This document shows, piece by piece, positions 54,007 through 64,000 of a DNA stretch of 64,000 nucleotides (position 1 is the first letter of the stretch; each line of letters begins with the position of its first letter). The notes under the pieces were generated by a model. It searched no databases. It had not been told where the DNA came from and worked only from the letters and a program-made list of their open reading frames with translations. This stretch comes from Clavelina lepadiformis (lineage: Eukaryota; Chordata; Ascidiacea; Aplousobranchia; Clavelinidae): assembly GCF_947623445.1 (NCBI RefSeq), contig NC_135244.1:24366860-24430859 (forward strand), read 5' to 3'. The position numbers and the translations under genes were made by a program.

Positions 54007-54629
54007 GTTTATTACAATAGCTCTACAGACGGGGCAGTTACTGATGCAGATTACGAACTGGCCACTATCTCTAACTCATACGATGTAGAAATAACTTTCA
54101 GACTGTGCGACCTTTTAAACCAGGTGCAACCGCCTCCTACGTGAAAACATATTTCAAGCTCTGTCGAGCATGGAAGTGCCAGATTACTTGGTGGTAAGTT
54201 ATTCAAGCTACGGTGGCAACTCATTTCTACAAATCAGTTTCGGTGAAAACTTTCAGTAACAGCGTCGTTTTTGAAATAAAAATTGTTTATGAAGCGCAGT
54301 GAAGACTTCCCGGCTTATCTTAATTCCTGCGCGTGTCGTGCGTCAAATTTGTTTGGTGGAAACAGGAACTTACTCGCCAGATGTTTCCAACGTGAATTAA
54401 TTATCTTAGTTTTTTGAAAGTGTTTCCAGCACTGCGATGCGCATGCGCCAACATCAACGTGAATGTGCTCCGTGAGGTGTGGCGCGCGCGTGTGCTAATG
54501 CGCACTGTACAACAACGCACACTCACGATAAATCGGGCTCTCGTTCCATTGTGATCAAATAGAAGGCTACGACAGGCAGTAAACATCCGTTGAATTCATT
54601 CATTTGCTTGGTTTAGGTTTAACAAGAAG

Positions 54630-54775
54630 GAGCGGTCTATTTTATTCACGAACAGTTAATGAGCAGGAAAAAGTGGCAAAGCCCAAAGGCTTAAAACATG
54701 CAAGATAGCAATATAGTATAAAGTACCATGGTTTGATTAAAATGACAATAAATAGCTTAAGTACACAACAAGTGT
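54630..54775 (-). repeat. Unclassified interspersed repeat, copy C (partial, reversed)
   Basis: Contains GAACAGTTAATGAGCAGGAA, AAGCCCAAAGGCTTAAAACA and TTAAAATGACAATAAATAGC, which match copies at 45100-45480 and 59250-59460. The core with GTGCTATAACTAC is missing. Confidence 0.6.
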
Positions 54776-55781
54776 GTCGCAGGGCGGTTAACTTTGTTCT
54801 AGTAGGAGAGCGTCAAGTTGAGTCAAAGTTAAGTCATTTTTTGGTTGAAGACCTTTCATTATTAAAACAATTGTTGATTTGATTCTGACGTCATAAACTA
54901 TATTGCATCAATTCGTGTAAAGGCCGCAGGCAAGGCGAAGCTTGCACTTACCGAAGCATGACCGATGCATTTAGCGTCAATTATTGAAATAAAACGTGAA
55001 GAAATCCTTCCGGCTTGCAAGGTTACCCTGTCGTTAAGACGTGCATAGTGACTGTTTGGTGTGACGTCATCATGCTAGGACAGTAATTTTTGTCACGTAG
55101 TAGTAAATTAATTATTTACGATGGACGCTAAAGCGATGACTGGTTTCAGGCTCGAAAAAACCAGCAGTCTGACGTCATATAGCCTACGTGTCAATGAAGG
55201 TCACAGCAGCAGTCGCCTTAAGTTCAAGAAGCTCGTGTCCAAGTGCACTTGGTATGCGACTTGAATGTCACGTCATAAGACCAAACGATTGTTACGTGGC
55301 AAGGTAATTCTTAGAATACGCGGAAACCCGGATGTGTGAGCGAAGTGTTCGGTTCAGCTCTGACAGTTTTCGGAAATGTTGTTTTTGTCCATGGGAAGTC
55401 TTTGCTTTGTTGTTATTGGCGATGTTTGTTTGTGAACTCACAAAGCTTTGATATACAAGTAACACGTCGTATTTTGTATTTGCGCCTATTGTGAGTTTTC
55501 AGCGCAGCGATTAGACGCCACACCACATGTTTGGCGCTATTAAAACTTCAGAAGCGAAATAGGCAGTGACCTCCAAGTTAAAGCTTTGCCTGTTACGTGG
55601 TGGACTTTCTCTTCTCGTGGAGCAAAGCGATGTATGACGTAGGACAGAGAAAATAATAGACAAGATGATGGCTCTGTTGTGTTGTGTTGCAGATCTCCTG
55701 CTGCCGCAAGGCGTACTAGAGACTAAAACTTAAATCAAACTAGCCATGAGTTTATGACCTCACAGAAGTATTTTTGCAGCA

Positions 55782-58436
55782 ATGACAGCGCTTTCAGACA
55801 ATGGTAGTCATGGTTACCACGATACGTCGGTAGGAGACTGCTTGTTCTGTTCTTCTCGGCGGCGATGGCGCCACCTAACGACGGCATTCTACATTGTTGC
55901 CTTCTTGTGGTTGGTGGCAGTAATCCTACTTCGCGTCGTGGATCGACCAACGGCGATCGTGAATCGCGATCATCTGGTCAAAGATTATCGCGATGTCTTC
56001 GAAGCTTTTAACGCACATAAGATGATGTACGGTTTTATGACGTAATTCTGCTTAATTATGACCTATAAATTAGCTAATTTACGGGATGGTTTCTTTTAAG
56101 ATTTGGCGGACTGAGCAGCGAGGGTGATCATGACGTCACTGTGGGAGGGGGCTCAGCCCTCCAGGAGGTATTTGATCCAGGGACCGGAAGGTTCTCTACT
56201 TACTCACACTACAAAATGGCAGGAGGTAGAAATCTTATAATTATTGCAGGTATCAGGCAGATCGAATCTCACGTTATCAGATGTCGATTTTGACCTTCTG
56301 GGTCGCTTTTACTTCAATGATGCTCCTTTGCTGCCACCTAGCGATTGTGGTGCAATCTTGCGCGGCGATGAGGGCGCTCTAGACCAATCGAAGCTTCTCG
56401 GCCTCGAATTTAAAACAAAGGTTTGTTCTTCAATTCCGTCGCGGTTGATTCTGTTGTGACGTCATAATATTGTTCAGACATACGAAAAAGAGCGGGAAAG
56501 GTTGAAAAAGTTTGACGACGAGTTGAGCAGTTTGGCAGAAAATTGTGAAGATTTCTTGAAGAATCGAAAGTACTTCACATTGACCTTTACCGCTGAAGAA
56601 AGGGCCTACCCCCTTGCTTACGTCATCACTGTACACAGGTGATGTCGCTGGGTATTACGTCATTGGTATAAACTCCCAGTTTACCAAATACTTAAAACAT
56701 TGAACATGAGGGAAGCGTATAGAACACCATTGCATTAAATTTACTTAACTGGAAATTTTTGAGAAAAAAATTAAAGAAGTTTGGTCCGTGCTGAAACGAT
56801 ATTTGAGCTACAAAAATATTCCGAACAAGAAAAAGCGAAATTTACAAACTTGAAATATTGGAAATAGAGCATAAATTCAAGAATGGAGAAACGTAAATTA
56901 AAAAACAAAGAATAAAAAGTTTTGGTAGATTTAGTTTCTTTAAGTCTTAATTTCCACTCTTTCCAGTCGAATTAATTTTCGTTGATTCCATTTTTCTGTC
57001 TCCTGGCCTGACATTTGTTGTTTGAAAATAACCTGTCAATTTGCTTTTTAACATCAAAGGAAGTTTACTTTGTTATTTTCTAACTTAATTCATCCTGCTT
57101 CTGGTATTTTGCCGGAATATATCAAACAAGGGCATGAGTTAGACATATGATTTCTATTATTTTGGCGCTAGCGTTCGTGGCTTGCTAAAATTTATTAAAC
57201 TCCGTGGCTTCTTTCAATATTATTTGATTCGGTTTTGCGACTTTCTCTCGTAAAATTTCGTTGCTGTCCACGCCTTGACACGTCACGAATCAGTTTCTCG
57301 TTTAATTTATTTCAGGAAGTTTTCCATGTTTGAACGACTCTTGCGCGCCATCTACCAGCCACAGAATATTTATTGCGTCCACGTTGACAAGAAATCGCCG
57401 CCAGAATTTTTACAATCGATTCGGAAGCTGTCTGATTGTTTCAGCAACGTGTTTGTTGCGTCACAGCTGACGGAAGTCCACTATTCTCACTGGAGCAGGG
57501 TAGAGGCGGACCTGAATTGTCTCAAAGACCTTGTGGCCAGGTTTGAACCTTTTTTGAGTTCAAGTGCTGGTTTCAAGTTTGACCTTCACCTTCACCTTTC
57601 AGGAAGCACGAGGTTCCGTGGAAATACGTCATCAACCTGTGCGGCCAGGACTTCCCGCTGAAGACGAACTTAGAGATCACTCGAAGCCTGAAAACCCTGC
57701 ATGGGTTCAACAACATGGAGACGATCACCCCGCCCGGCCATAAGATGAACAGGTGGGACTTTCCCAACCTTGCAACCTTTGTTCTTTGCTTCCCTTGCTA
57801 ACTGCAACGCTTTTAAGGTTCAAGTTTCATTTTCGACTTCCGGAAAACCCGAAGCATGAATACGTCACAATGGAACAGACAGACGTCACAAAAGCACCGA
57901 ACCCTCTAGATACCCCTATTTTTGTAGGAAGTGCTTATTACGTCATGAAACGACAAGCGGTTGAGTTCATTTTAAAAGGTGACGTTATGTGGTTTTGTCA
58001 CAAAATTGGTTGACCAATCTATTGTGACGTCGATTATTTCTCAGATAAGACTGTGGAGGCATTCTTCGAGTGGAGCAAGGACACTTACTCTCCCGATGAG
58101 CACGTGTGGGCCACTCTGCAGAGGAACTTCCCCCGGGTTCCTGGCAGCCACCCTCCACACGCCAAGTACGACCTCAACGAGCTCCAGTCGATCACTCGTC
58201 TTGTGAAGTGGGGCGGCCTCGACACCAGCGTCTACCCCCGATGCACCGGGCACTACAGCAGGGGTGTCTGTGTATACGGGGTCGGAGACCTCCCCTGGTT
58301 GTTAGAACAACATCATCTGTTTGCGAATAAATTTGATTATGACGTAGATCCTTACGCAATAGAGTGTCTTGATGTTTGGCTTCGAAACAGGACTTTGTCA
58401 CAAACGAGGCGTTATTTATCTATGGGTTATTTATGA
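55782..58436 (+). CDS. GCNT: Core-2-type beta-1,6-N-acetylglucosaminyltransferase (GT14)
   Basis: GCNT enzymes transfer GlcNAc from UDP-GlcNAc onto O-glycans or poly-LacNAc in the Golgi lumen. Exon 1 gives a type II membrane anchor ([19 protein letters not shown]) after a short cytoplasmic tail. Later exons encode the stem ([33 protein letters not shown] with [14 protein letters not shown]) and then the GT14 catalytic domain. Key motifs are [20 protein letters not shown]-like [102 protein letters not shown], and [15 protein letters not shown] with a C-terminal ECLDVWLR. The cysteine spacing is family-like. The start at 55782 is the first Met before the anchor and the stop is 58434-58436. It resembles GCNT1/3/4; which one is not resolved. 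Confidence 0.9.
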
Positions 58437-59249
58437 TGCAATGCGGCGATGACGTTATATCGCTATAAAGTAAGTGTAGCATGACGAGCAGTGCTTAAGT
58501 TTAATGTCAGATGGATTTTATTGATTTAGGTCGGCCTGGCGGAGACCGCTATATGGCGCCATTTGTAAATTTCGGCTTATTTTGCTTCCGGAATTTATGC
58601 GACGTGCAATCTTTCTACATTGTTGCGTATTTGTCTTTTAGTTTAACCCTGTTCCGTACGTTCCGTGATCCGAATGCTATGAAATTTTCGTTGATATTCC
58701 TGAATTGAACTAAAACGCTTTGGTTCTATTGTTGTGCTTTGCCAAATTGTTTCTGACTTTACAATCATGTTAAATGTTTTTAGTTTAGGAACGTATCAAG
58801 TGCTTTTCCACCAATGCTTTCAACTGTTCATTTTCTTTAAAGCACTTGCAGCATATTTGTGCAGCTTATGGCATTTTACAAACTGTGTATTGCAATAGTT
58901 AGTTATTTCTTACCAATAAAGTTTAAGTTGTTGTACCAAGGATGCCGGTGTTCATGCGAGCCACGGCTTCCACGGCCGCACTTTAATGACTTACATAAAA
59001 TCTCGTTTATCGAAGGAGTGAAGTTGGGGGATAACTTTGGTCCACTCCAGGGTGGTTTATCTTTCCGAAAAAAAGGTCTTTACGGTTCCTTATAAAGGAT
59101 TTGTTATAAGAAAGAATGTAGTCGAATATCTTTTCCAATTTGACTATTGTTAAATTGAAATTGTCCTGTATAGCCTACTTGCTCGGTTTAGCTTAAAATA
59201 TACAAAAGTATAAAATATATGCAGCATCTTTCTTATTGACTTCGTACAA

Positions 59250-59460
59250 ACAATGGGTTTGGTGGCCGTGCTAACCTGCCATCTTATAGCACAATTCTAT
59301 TACTACTTTCTTGCATCTTTTAAGCCCATGGGCTTTGCCACTTTTTCCTACTCGTTAATTGTTCTTAAGCGTGTGTTTTATTGTGCTATAACTACAATGG
59401 TTAGTATCGGAACTTTCGTTCCGCACACTTAATGACAAAAGATAAACAGTACAATTCTTC
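59250..59460 (+). repeat. Unclassified interspersed repeat, copy D
   Basis: The best-preserved plus-strand copy: GGTGGCCGTGCTAACCTGCC, AAGCCCATGGGCTTTGCCAC, TTTTATTGTGCTATAACTAC and ACTTAATGACAAAAGATAAA occur in the same order as in copies A and B. Confidence 0.72.
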
Positions 59461-60032
59461 TCGATATTTGCAATTAGTTTTGATAAAAAATAAATCGTCC
59501 CTTATTTCCTAAAACTGGATGAAACCCCGTTTTAATACTTGCGTTAGTCAAATGAGATTTTATTTTCTGTTTATAATATATCCCAAGCTAGATGGTTTGT
59601 TTGTACAACCATAGATTACTTTAAGCCTTAAAGAAATTAAAGCACTCGTTTGTTTACTAAAGCAATATTCACGGAAGTGCGTACGTGACTCGAGCTGTGT
59701 GGCATGAGGTCACAATGCAGTGTGTCTTTGCTTGATGCTTTTTCACCTTACCTGTCTGCTGGACTAGAGAAAAGATTCGTGATTGAACTAACTGCGTTCA
59801 ATTTTGTTAATACCGGTTAGTTGGACGACTATCCTGCTAGGCCTAGTTCTAGTACTACTACAGGCAACCTGGCCGTATGCTGCCCGTTTACTTTTTCTCA
59901 GTATTTAATTTGGTGGAAAGCTGATCAGGCCTGCATCAGCTGTGATACTAATATCGTAAATAAAGTTCGAAACTAAATGTTACGGTTGTATTGGCCGCGC
60001 TAGTTGTTATACCAGCAATTATTACCTTAATT

Positions 60033-60140
60033 ATTTGGGTCTAGTATACAAGTGCAAAACCAGATGACGTCATAATTTGAGTAATTGGGGTCTAGTATAA
60101 AAGGGCAACCTGTGGTTGTGCATTTGTAGACTAGATTCGT
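60033..60140. mobile_element. Short palindromic MITE, copy 3
   Basis: Contains GGGTCTAGTATACAAGTGCA at the left, AACCAGATGACGTCATAATT, TAATTGGGGTCTAGTATAAA, then CTGTGGTTGTGCATTTGTAG at the right. It is oriented opposite to copy 4, only about 210 bp away, so the pair could itself form a hairpin. Confidence 0.7.
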
Positions 60141-60348
60141 TTTAAAAAGTTTATCCTTTGGCTTAGTCATTGCCTACTATCCTGCCGTTAATGTGTAATT
60201 TTATTCTAAGTTTATTGAATGATTCGTCAAACTGTCAAAAGTGCGGTGGGAAAGAAAAAATTTAGCCGGTCATTATTTGCATGCGCTAATAAGTTGCAAG
60301 AAAAAGTAACAAAGCTGAAAAGGTTTAGAACATGCTCAAAAATAATTA

Positions 60349-60463
60349 GATATAGTATACAAGTGCACAACCACAGGGTGCCTTTTTATAGCACCCCCAG
60401 CTACTCAAATTGTGACGTGATCTGGTTCTGCTACATGGTTGTGCACTTGTATACTAGACCCTT
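60349..60463. mobile_element. Short palindromic MITE, copy 4
   Basis: Termini TATAGTATACAAGTGCACAA and, at the right, GTGCACTTGTATACTAGACC are near-perfect inverted repeats. The middle has CCCAGCTACTCAAATTGTGA as in the other copies. Confidence 0.75.
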
Positions 60464-60737
60464 TAAAATGAATAAATCGAACCTACAGAGCTACTAGTCT
60501 ACCAGTTTAGTCTGAACTAAAAAGTTCGGCAGTTTTTGACATAAAATCACAGAATCGTGCTTTCAAAGATGCAAATTTTGGCATGTCCTAAAGCTTTACA
60601 TCGTTGTCCATTTATTGTCACTATCTGGACTTTATTAAGGATTCCGAATTTTTTAAATGGGCACTAACCTGGCTTATTTCTTCTTTCATGAGTGAGGTCA
60701 TTTGTTGCAGGCTGCACTAGGCCTTAAATCAACAACA

Positions 60738-61976
60738 ATGTCTGATGGAGTGACTGCTCTTGTCAAGGCAAACCCCGTCCGAAAGCGATTTGGTCCTAAG
60801 GTGAGCAAAGCCAACAAGGTGCCCGATGAGATATTAAATAACTTGGAGCTGCAACAAGCAGTGAAGCTTCTTCCCGATAATTATGAATTTGAAATTTACA
60901 AGACAGTCTGGAGGATAAAGCAGTCGAAAGCGAAACGTGTGGCTCTTCAATTCCCCGAAGGCTTGCTAATATTTTCCTGCGTCATCTCCGACATCATCGA
61001 AACCTTTACCGGGGCAGAGACTGTTATTATGGGAGACGTCACGTATGGAGCATGTTGTGTCGATGATTACTCAGCACGCGCGCTCGGTTGTGATTTCATG
61101 GTTCACTACGGCCACAGCTGCCTCGTCCCTATCAGCAACATGCCCGACATTAAGATGCTGTACATCTTCGTCCATATTCAGATAGATGTTTCCCATTTTA
61201 TTGACACTTTGAAATTAAATTTTAATCGAGGGGCAAAGCTTGTGCTGGTCAGCACGGTCCAGTTTATTACATCACTGCACACAACCAAGTCGGAACTGGC
61301 TGCTTGTGGGATTGAAGTGATCATTCCTCAGTGCAAGCCTCTGTCACCAGGAGAAGTCCTGGGTTGCACATCATCAAGACTGTCCAAACTCGATGCAGAT
61401 GCTGTCATATACCTCGGAGATGGAAGGTTCCACTTGGAGTCAATTATGATATCAAATCCTACCCTTCCAGCATACGCTTATGATCCTTACAGCAAGGAAC
61501 TTACCAAGGAAGGTTATGACCACAAGGTGATGCTTAATACAAGAAAAAGTGCCATTGATGCAGCAGCAAAGTGCAAAAAATGGGGATTGATCATGGGAAC
61601 GCTCGGGAGACAAGGCTCCTCAAAAGTTCTTGCTTTCCTGGAAGAATCCATAAAAAGAGCTGGAAAGGAAGTTGTCACAATTCTCTTGTCGGAAATTTAT
61701 CCGAACAAACTTAAAATGTTTTCGGATGTTGATGTCTGGGTTCAGACATCATGCCCACGATTGTCCATTGACTGGGGAACTGCTTTTGACAAACCTCTTC
61801 TCAACCCCTATGAAGCATCTGTTGCTTTACAAAAAATTGGGTACAAGGATGTTTACCCGATGGACTTTTATGCTAATGAAAGCAGTGGGGCGTGGACACC
61901 CAATAATGTTGCCAACAGACCAGCCCTAAGGCAGAGGAAAGCAAAGACAGCTTCGAACAATGCGCCAACTTTCTAG
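60738..61976 (+). CDS. DPH1: Diphthamide biosynthesis protein 1 (DPH1), single coding exon
   Basis: DPH1 pairs with DPH2 as a radical-SAM-like iron-sulfur enzyme that moves the aminocarboxypropyl group of SAM to the target histidine of eEF2, the first step of diphthamide synthesis in the cytosol. The 412-residue frame shows [76 protein letters not shown] and [13 protein letters not shown]. The cysteines of the [16 protein letters not shown] and QTSC regions are the expected 4Fe-4S ligands. Length fits the family. The frame stays open to 60702, but the first ATG (60738) fits the family start, and a likely 5'-UTR splice acceptor ends at 60710. The uninterrupted coding region is unusual beside the split genes nearby. 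Confidence 0.93.
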   Translation: MSDGVTALVKANPVRKRFGPKVSKANKVPDEILNNLELQQAVKLLPDNYEFEIYKTVWRIKQSKAKRVALQFPEGLLIFSCVISDIIETFTGAETVIMGDVTYGACCVDDYSARALGCDFMVHYGHSCLVPISNMPDIKMLYIFVHIQIDVSHFIDTLKLNFNRGAKLVLVSTVQFITSLHTTKSELAACGIEVIIPQCKPLSPGEVLGCTSSRLSKLDADAVIYLGDGRFHLESIMISNPTLPAYAYDPYSKELTKEGYDHKVMLNTRKSAIDAAAKCKKWGLIMGTLGRQGSSKVLAFLEESIKRAGKEVVTILLSEIYPNKLKMFSDVDVWVQTSCPRLSIDWGTAFDKPLLNPYEASVALQKIGYKDVYPMDFYANESSGAWTPNNVANRPALRQRKAKTASNNAPTF

Positions 61977-63678
61977 TCGTTGCGTAATCAGGCAGCAGCA
62001 GTGGGCAATTTAAGCTTCTATCAGTCATTTTTGGAAGTTGTATTTTGGACAAACTCGTATGAATGTTTGTCTTTCATGCACTGTTGTATAATTGATTAGT
62101 TACAACGTTAATATTATTTGATAAACTATTTGGATTGAGTAGTTCTGTGATGTGTTTACCAATGAAAAGCAGGTTAAGTTCAATAATGTGCAGTTGATTG
62201 GAGTAACAATATTCTTCTCGTCATACACGCTGGACCCTAAACGTCTTACTTTAGTCACAGTGGAGCAGCTTTTGGAAATGTTTTCTTGCGTCGCTAGGTG
62301 GCGCTCTCGATCGGTTGAAGCATGTACAGTAAATTGTCTTTGACGTTGGTCTGGTCGTCTGCCATTATCCTGTGTTGAGGGGGTTGTGAACTGTTGTTAA
62401 TTATTGCTTGAACGATTGTTCGCTAATCTGACTCCATTGATAGCGCGTTCATTCACCCCAGATAACCAGTTAAGCATCACAGTATCTGAACCAAACTGTC
62501 AATGTCTTGAATAATTATTTATTATTGGTTCTGAACGAAATGGTCACAGTTATCAGAGCACAGAATAAAGTTGCGGTCAGTAGATTGTTAATACCAGACT
62601 CGCCACATCCGAAGAACGCGTTAAGCGCTGCCGTGCGAATGACGTAATTTAGAAGTAATCAAAACCGGGTCGCGCAACTAAACACGACCAAAATATAGTA
62701 CAGCGCTTGTTGATAAACACAAATAACGTCATAATATCAACAGATCTGCACGAGAATTCTGTAGGAATAAGGGTTAATTATGACAATTAGCACGATTCCA
62801 AGTTCGTGATATTTGGAATTTTAGTCTAAAGAGATAAACTGCGGCACGTTCTTGTTACTTCCCCTGTTGGAGTCAAACGACAACAGTAAAAGCCACTAAC
62901 TTCTTAACCACTTTTTCCTGCACGTTATTTTTTCGTGAACATGTGTTTTATTGTGCTATAACTACAACGGTTAACATCTTAACTTTTGCTCTCTACAGTT
63001 AATGGCGAAAAATGAACAATGCAATCTTGGTATAGTCAGACCCGGTATTTTCACAAAATTCAAAATTCACAAAAGGAAAAAAATTCAACCAACTCTACAA
63101 AAATACTGTAAAACAAAAGATGTCAATAAGCAATATTTTCTTTCTATAAATTTAAAAAAACAATCTTACAAATGGGAGTTTCCCTAATGGAGCTCGTGTT
63201 TTCAAGTTTTTCAATCATAAATTTTTTTTGTGAGATAAAGTCAGCCTAGGCTTAGTAGGCTAATATAATGAGTAGCCCAGAGAGAATAAAGTCTATATAC
63301 TCTTATAAATCTTTAATTTAATTTTACTGTTATAAATCTTTTTACAACACTTCAGGATTCTATTTTAAAGCTTTTTAAATCCTTGGCTATATTGCCAAAT
63401 TTTATGGTTTATTATAGTTAGGAAAAAGGTTCAGAGTTTTACACAGCTTTGGGCTAGGCTGGACCCAAATTTCAGAAATCGCCAACTTCTGCAATTGGAT
63501 GAATACTGCCCAATTGACCGAAGTAGTCAAACTGAGTCAATTTTTTTAATGAGGCTAAAAAGTTCATGATTCCCTGCTGACTAGCCTCCAATATTAGTAA
63601 TGAAGAAGATTCAATCTACTTGACATATCAAACTTTTGCAGTGACTATGGTGGATTAGTGAGTTCATATGAGTGCATT
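61977..63678. other. Spacer between DPH1 and OGFOD1
   Basis: No coding exon was recognised. It holds one interspersed-repeat copy (62905-63035). The plus open frames at 62152-62343 and 63002-63187 show no family motif; the second overlaps the repeat. Confidence 0.5.
62905..63035 (+). repeat. Unclassified interspersed repeat, copy E
   Basis: Contains CCACTTTTTCCTGCACGTTA, TTTTATTGTGCTATAACTAC and AGTTAATGGCGAAAAATGAA in the family order. Confidence 0.68.
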
Positions 63679-64000
63679 ATGGGGAATGATGACCCGGTGA
63701 AAGCAAAATTAAGTCAGAATGTTTTTGAAACAGTGAAAATTTCACCGAAATTGTTCCAAGAAGAAGTGAAAGAGCAAATATCGAAGGTTTTTAAAACTTA
63801 CTCTGTTGAAGTAACTGGAGGTGAGATGTGAATCCTCGCTTTTTATGAAATAAAACTTTTGTGAAAAATAATAATTTCGTAGATTTTCCATCTGTGTCGG
63901 CGTCTTCAAATCCATTTCCACATTGCTTAGTAAAAGATTTCCTCCATGAAGGTGAGCCATTTATGGAACTTTCAAAATTTAACTTCTAGATCTAAATTAG
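63679..64000 (+). CDS. OGFOD1: OGFOD1 (2-oxoglutarate/Fe prolyl hydroxylase), 5' exons only
   Basis: OGFOD1 hydroxylates a proline of ribosomal protein uS12 (RPS23) using iron and 2-oxoglutarate. Two exons are visible: 63679-63820 (MGNDDPVKAKLSQNVFETV; KLFQEEVKEQISKVF) and 63883-63951 (DFPSVSASSNPFPHCLVKDF, LHE). They join in phase 1. The NPFPHCLVKDF segment matches the family's DPFxHCVIPNF just before the catalytic domain. The frame upstream is open to 63604, but the first Met is at 63679. The catalytic double-stranded beta-helix with its iron ligands lies beyond the window edge, so the gene is cut by the window and not broken. Identification rests on a short conserved motif. Confidence 0.68.

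Larger units (their letters stand above)
52420..55781. other. Spacer with two hAT-like MITEs between ARL10-like and GCNT genes
   Basis: No coding exon was found. It contains MITEs at 53165-53651 and 53770-54006, a partial interspersed repeat at 54630-54775, and several TGACGTCA words at 54.8-55.3 kb, near the GCNT promoter. The minus open frame at 54401-54586 has no motif. Confidence 0.55.
58437..60737. other. Spacer between GCNT and DPH1 with three repeats
   Basis: No coding exon was found. It contains the interspersed repeat copy D (59250-59460) and two palindromic MITE copies (60033-60140 and 60349-60463). A possible splice acceptor TTTGTTGCAG ends at 60710, just before the DPH1 start, suggesting an upstream non-coding exon. 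Confidence 0.5.

Overview
The window is intron-rich animal nuclear DNA, AT-rich, with short GT-AG exons, short introns, and many small non-autonomous DNA transposons. Orthologues of PNKP, CNNM, MIC60, pleckstrin, ARL10, core-2 GlcNAc-transferase, DPH1 and OGFOD1 in one compact stretch point to an invertebrate deuterostome. I favour a tunicate (ascidian, Ciona-like), but this is inferred from gene content and density, not from a diagnostic marker.

Layout: PNKP (DNA-end repair, minus strand) fills about 0.7-4.1 kb, with a hAT MITE in one intron. A gene-poor spacer leads to a complete CNNM magnesium-transport gene (8-13.3 kb, plus), followed by a decayed tandem copy of its 3' half (about 14.0-14.7 kb). 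MIC60/mitofilin (15.9-21.2 kb, plus) comes next. An intronless SAM methyltransferase (22.0-23.0 kb, minus) has a broken inverted partial copy at 25.1-25.5 kb. A secreted fibrinogen-related protein (27.2-28.4 kb, minus) and a pleckstrin (29.8-31.8 kb, plus) are arranged head to head.

From 34.3 to 42 kb the minus strand holds the least familiar part. A three-exon gene begins with a divergent SRF/MADS-type domain. A second gene downstream begins with a more decayed MADS-like domain split by an intron at the same position; its later exons carry three diverged copies of one domain of about 85 residues that resembles the La motif. I know no described protein with that combination. Next comes a small, probably N-myristoylated calcineurin-B/CHP-like EF-hand protein with eroded calcium loops (42.4-44.8 kb, minus).

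The 44.8-50 kb and 52.4-55.8 kb stretches are transposon-rich spacers. They flank an ARL10-like membrane-anchored small GTPase (50.0-52.4 kb, plus). A core-2-type beta-1,6-GlcNAc transferase (55.8-58.4 kb, plus), a coding-intronless DPH1 (60.7-62.0 kb, plus) and the first exons of OGFOD1 (63.7 kb to the window end, plus) complete the set.

The genes look like independent housekeeping and signalling loci, not a functional cluster. The exception is the MADS/La-like pair, which looks like a local duplication. No rRNA, tRNA or CRISPR array was recognised. All exon joins were read by eye from splice sites and protein similarity remembered from known families; no alignment was run.
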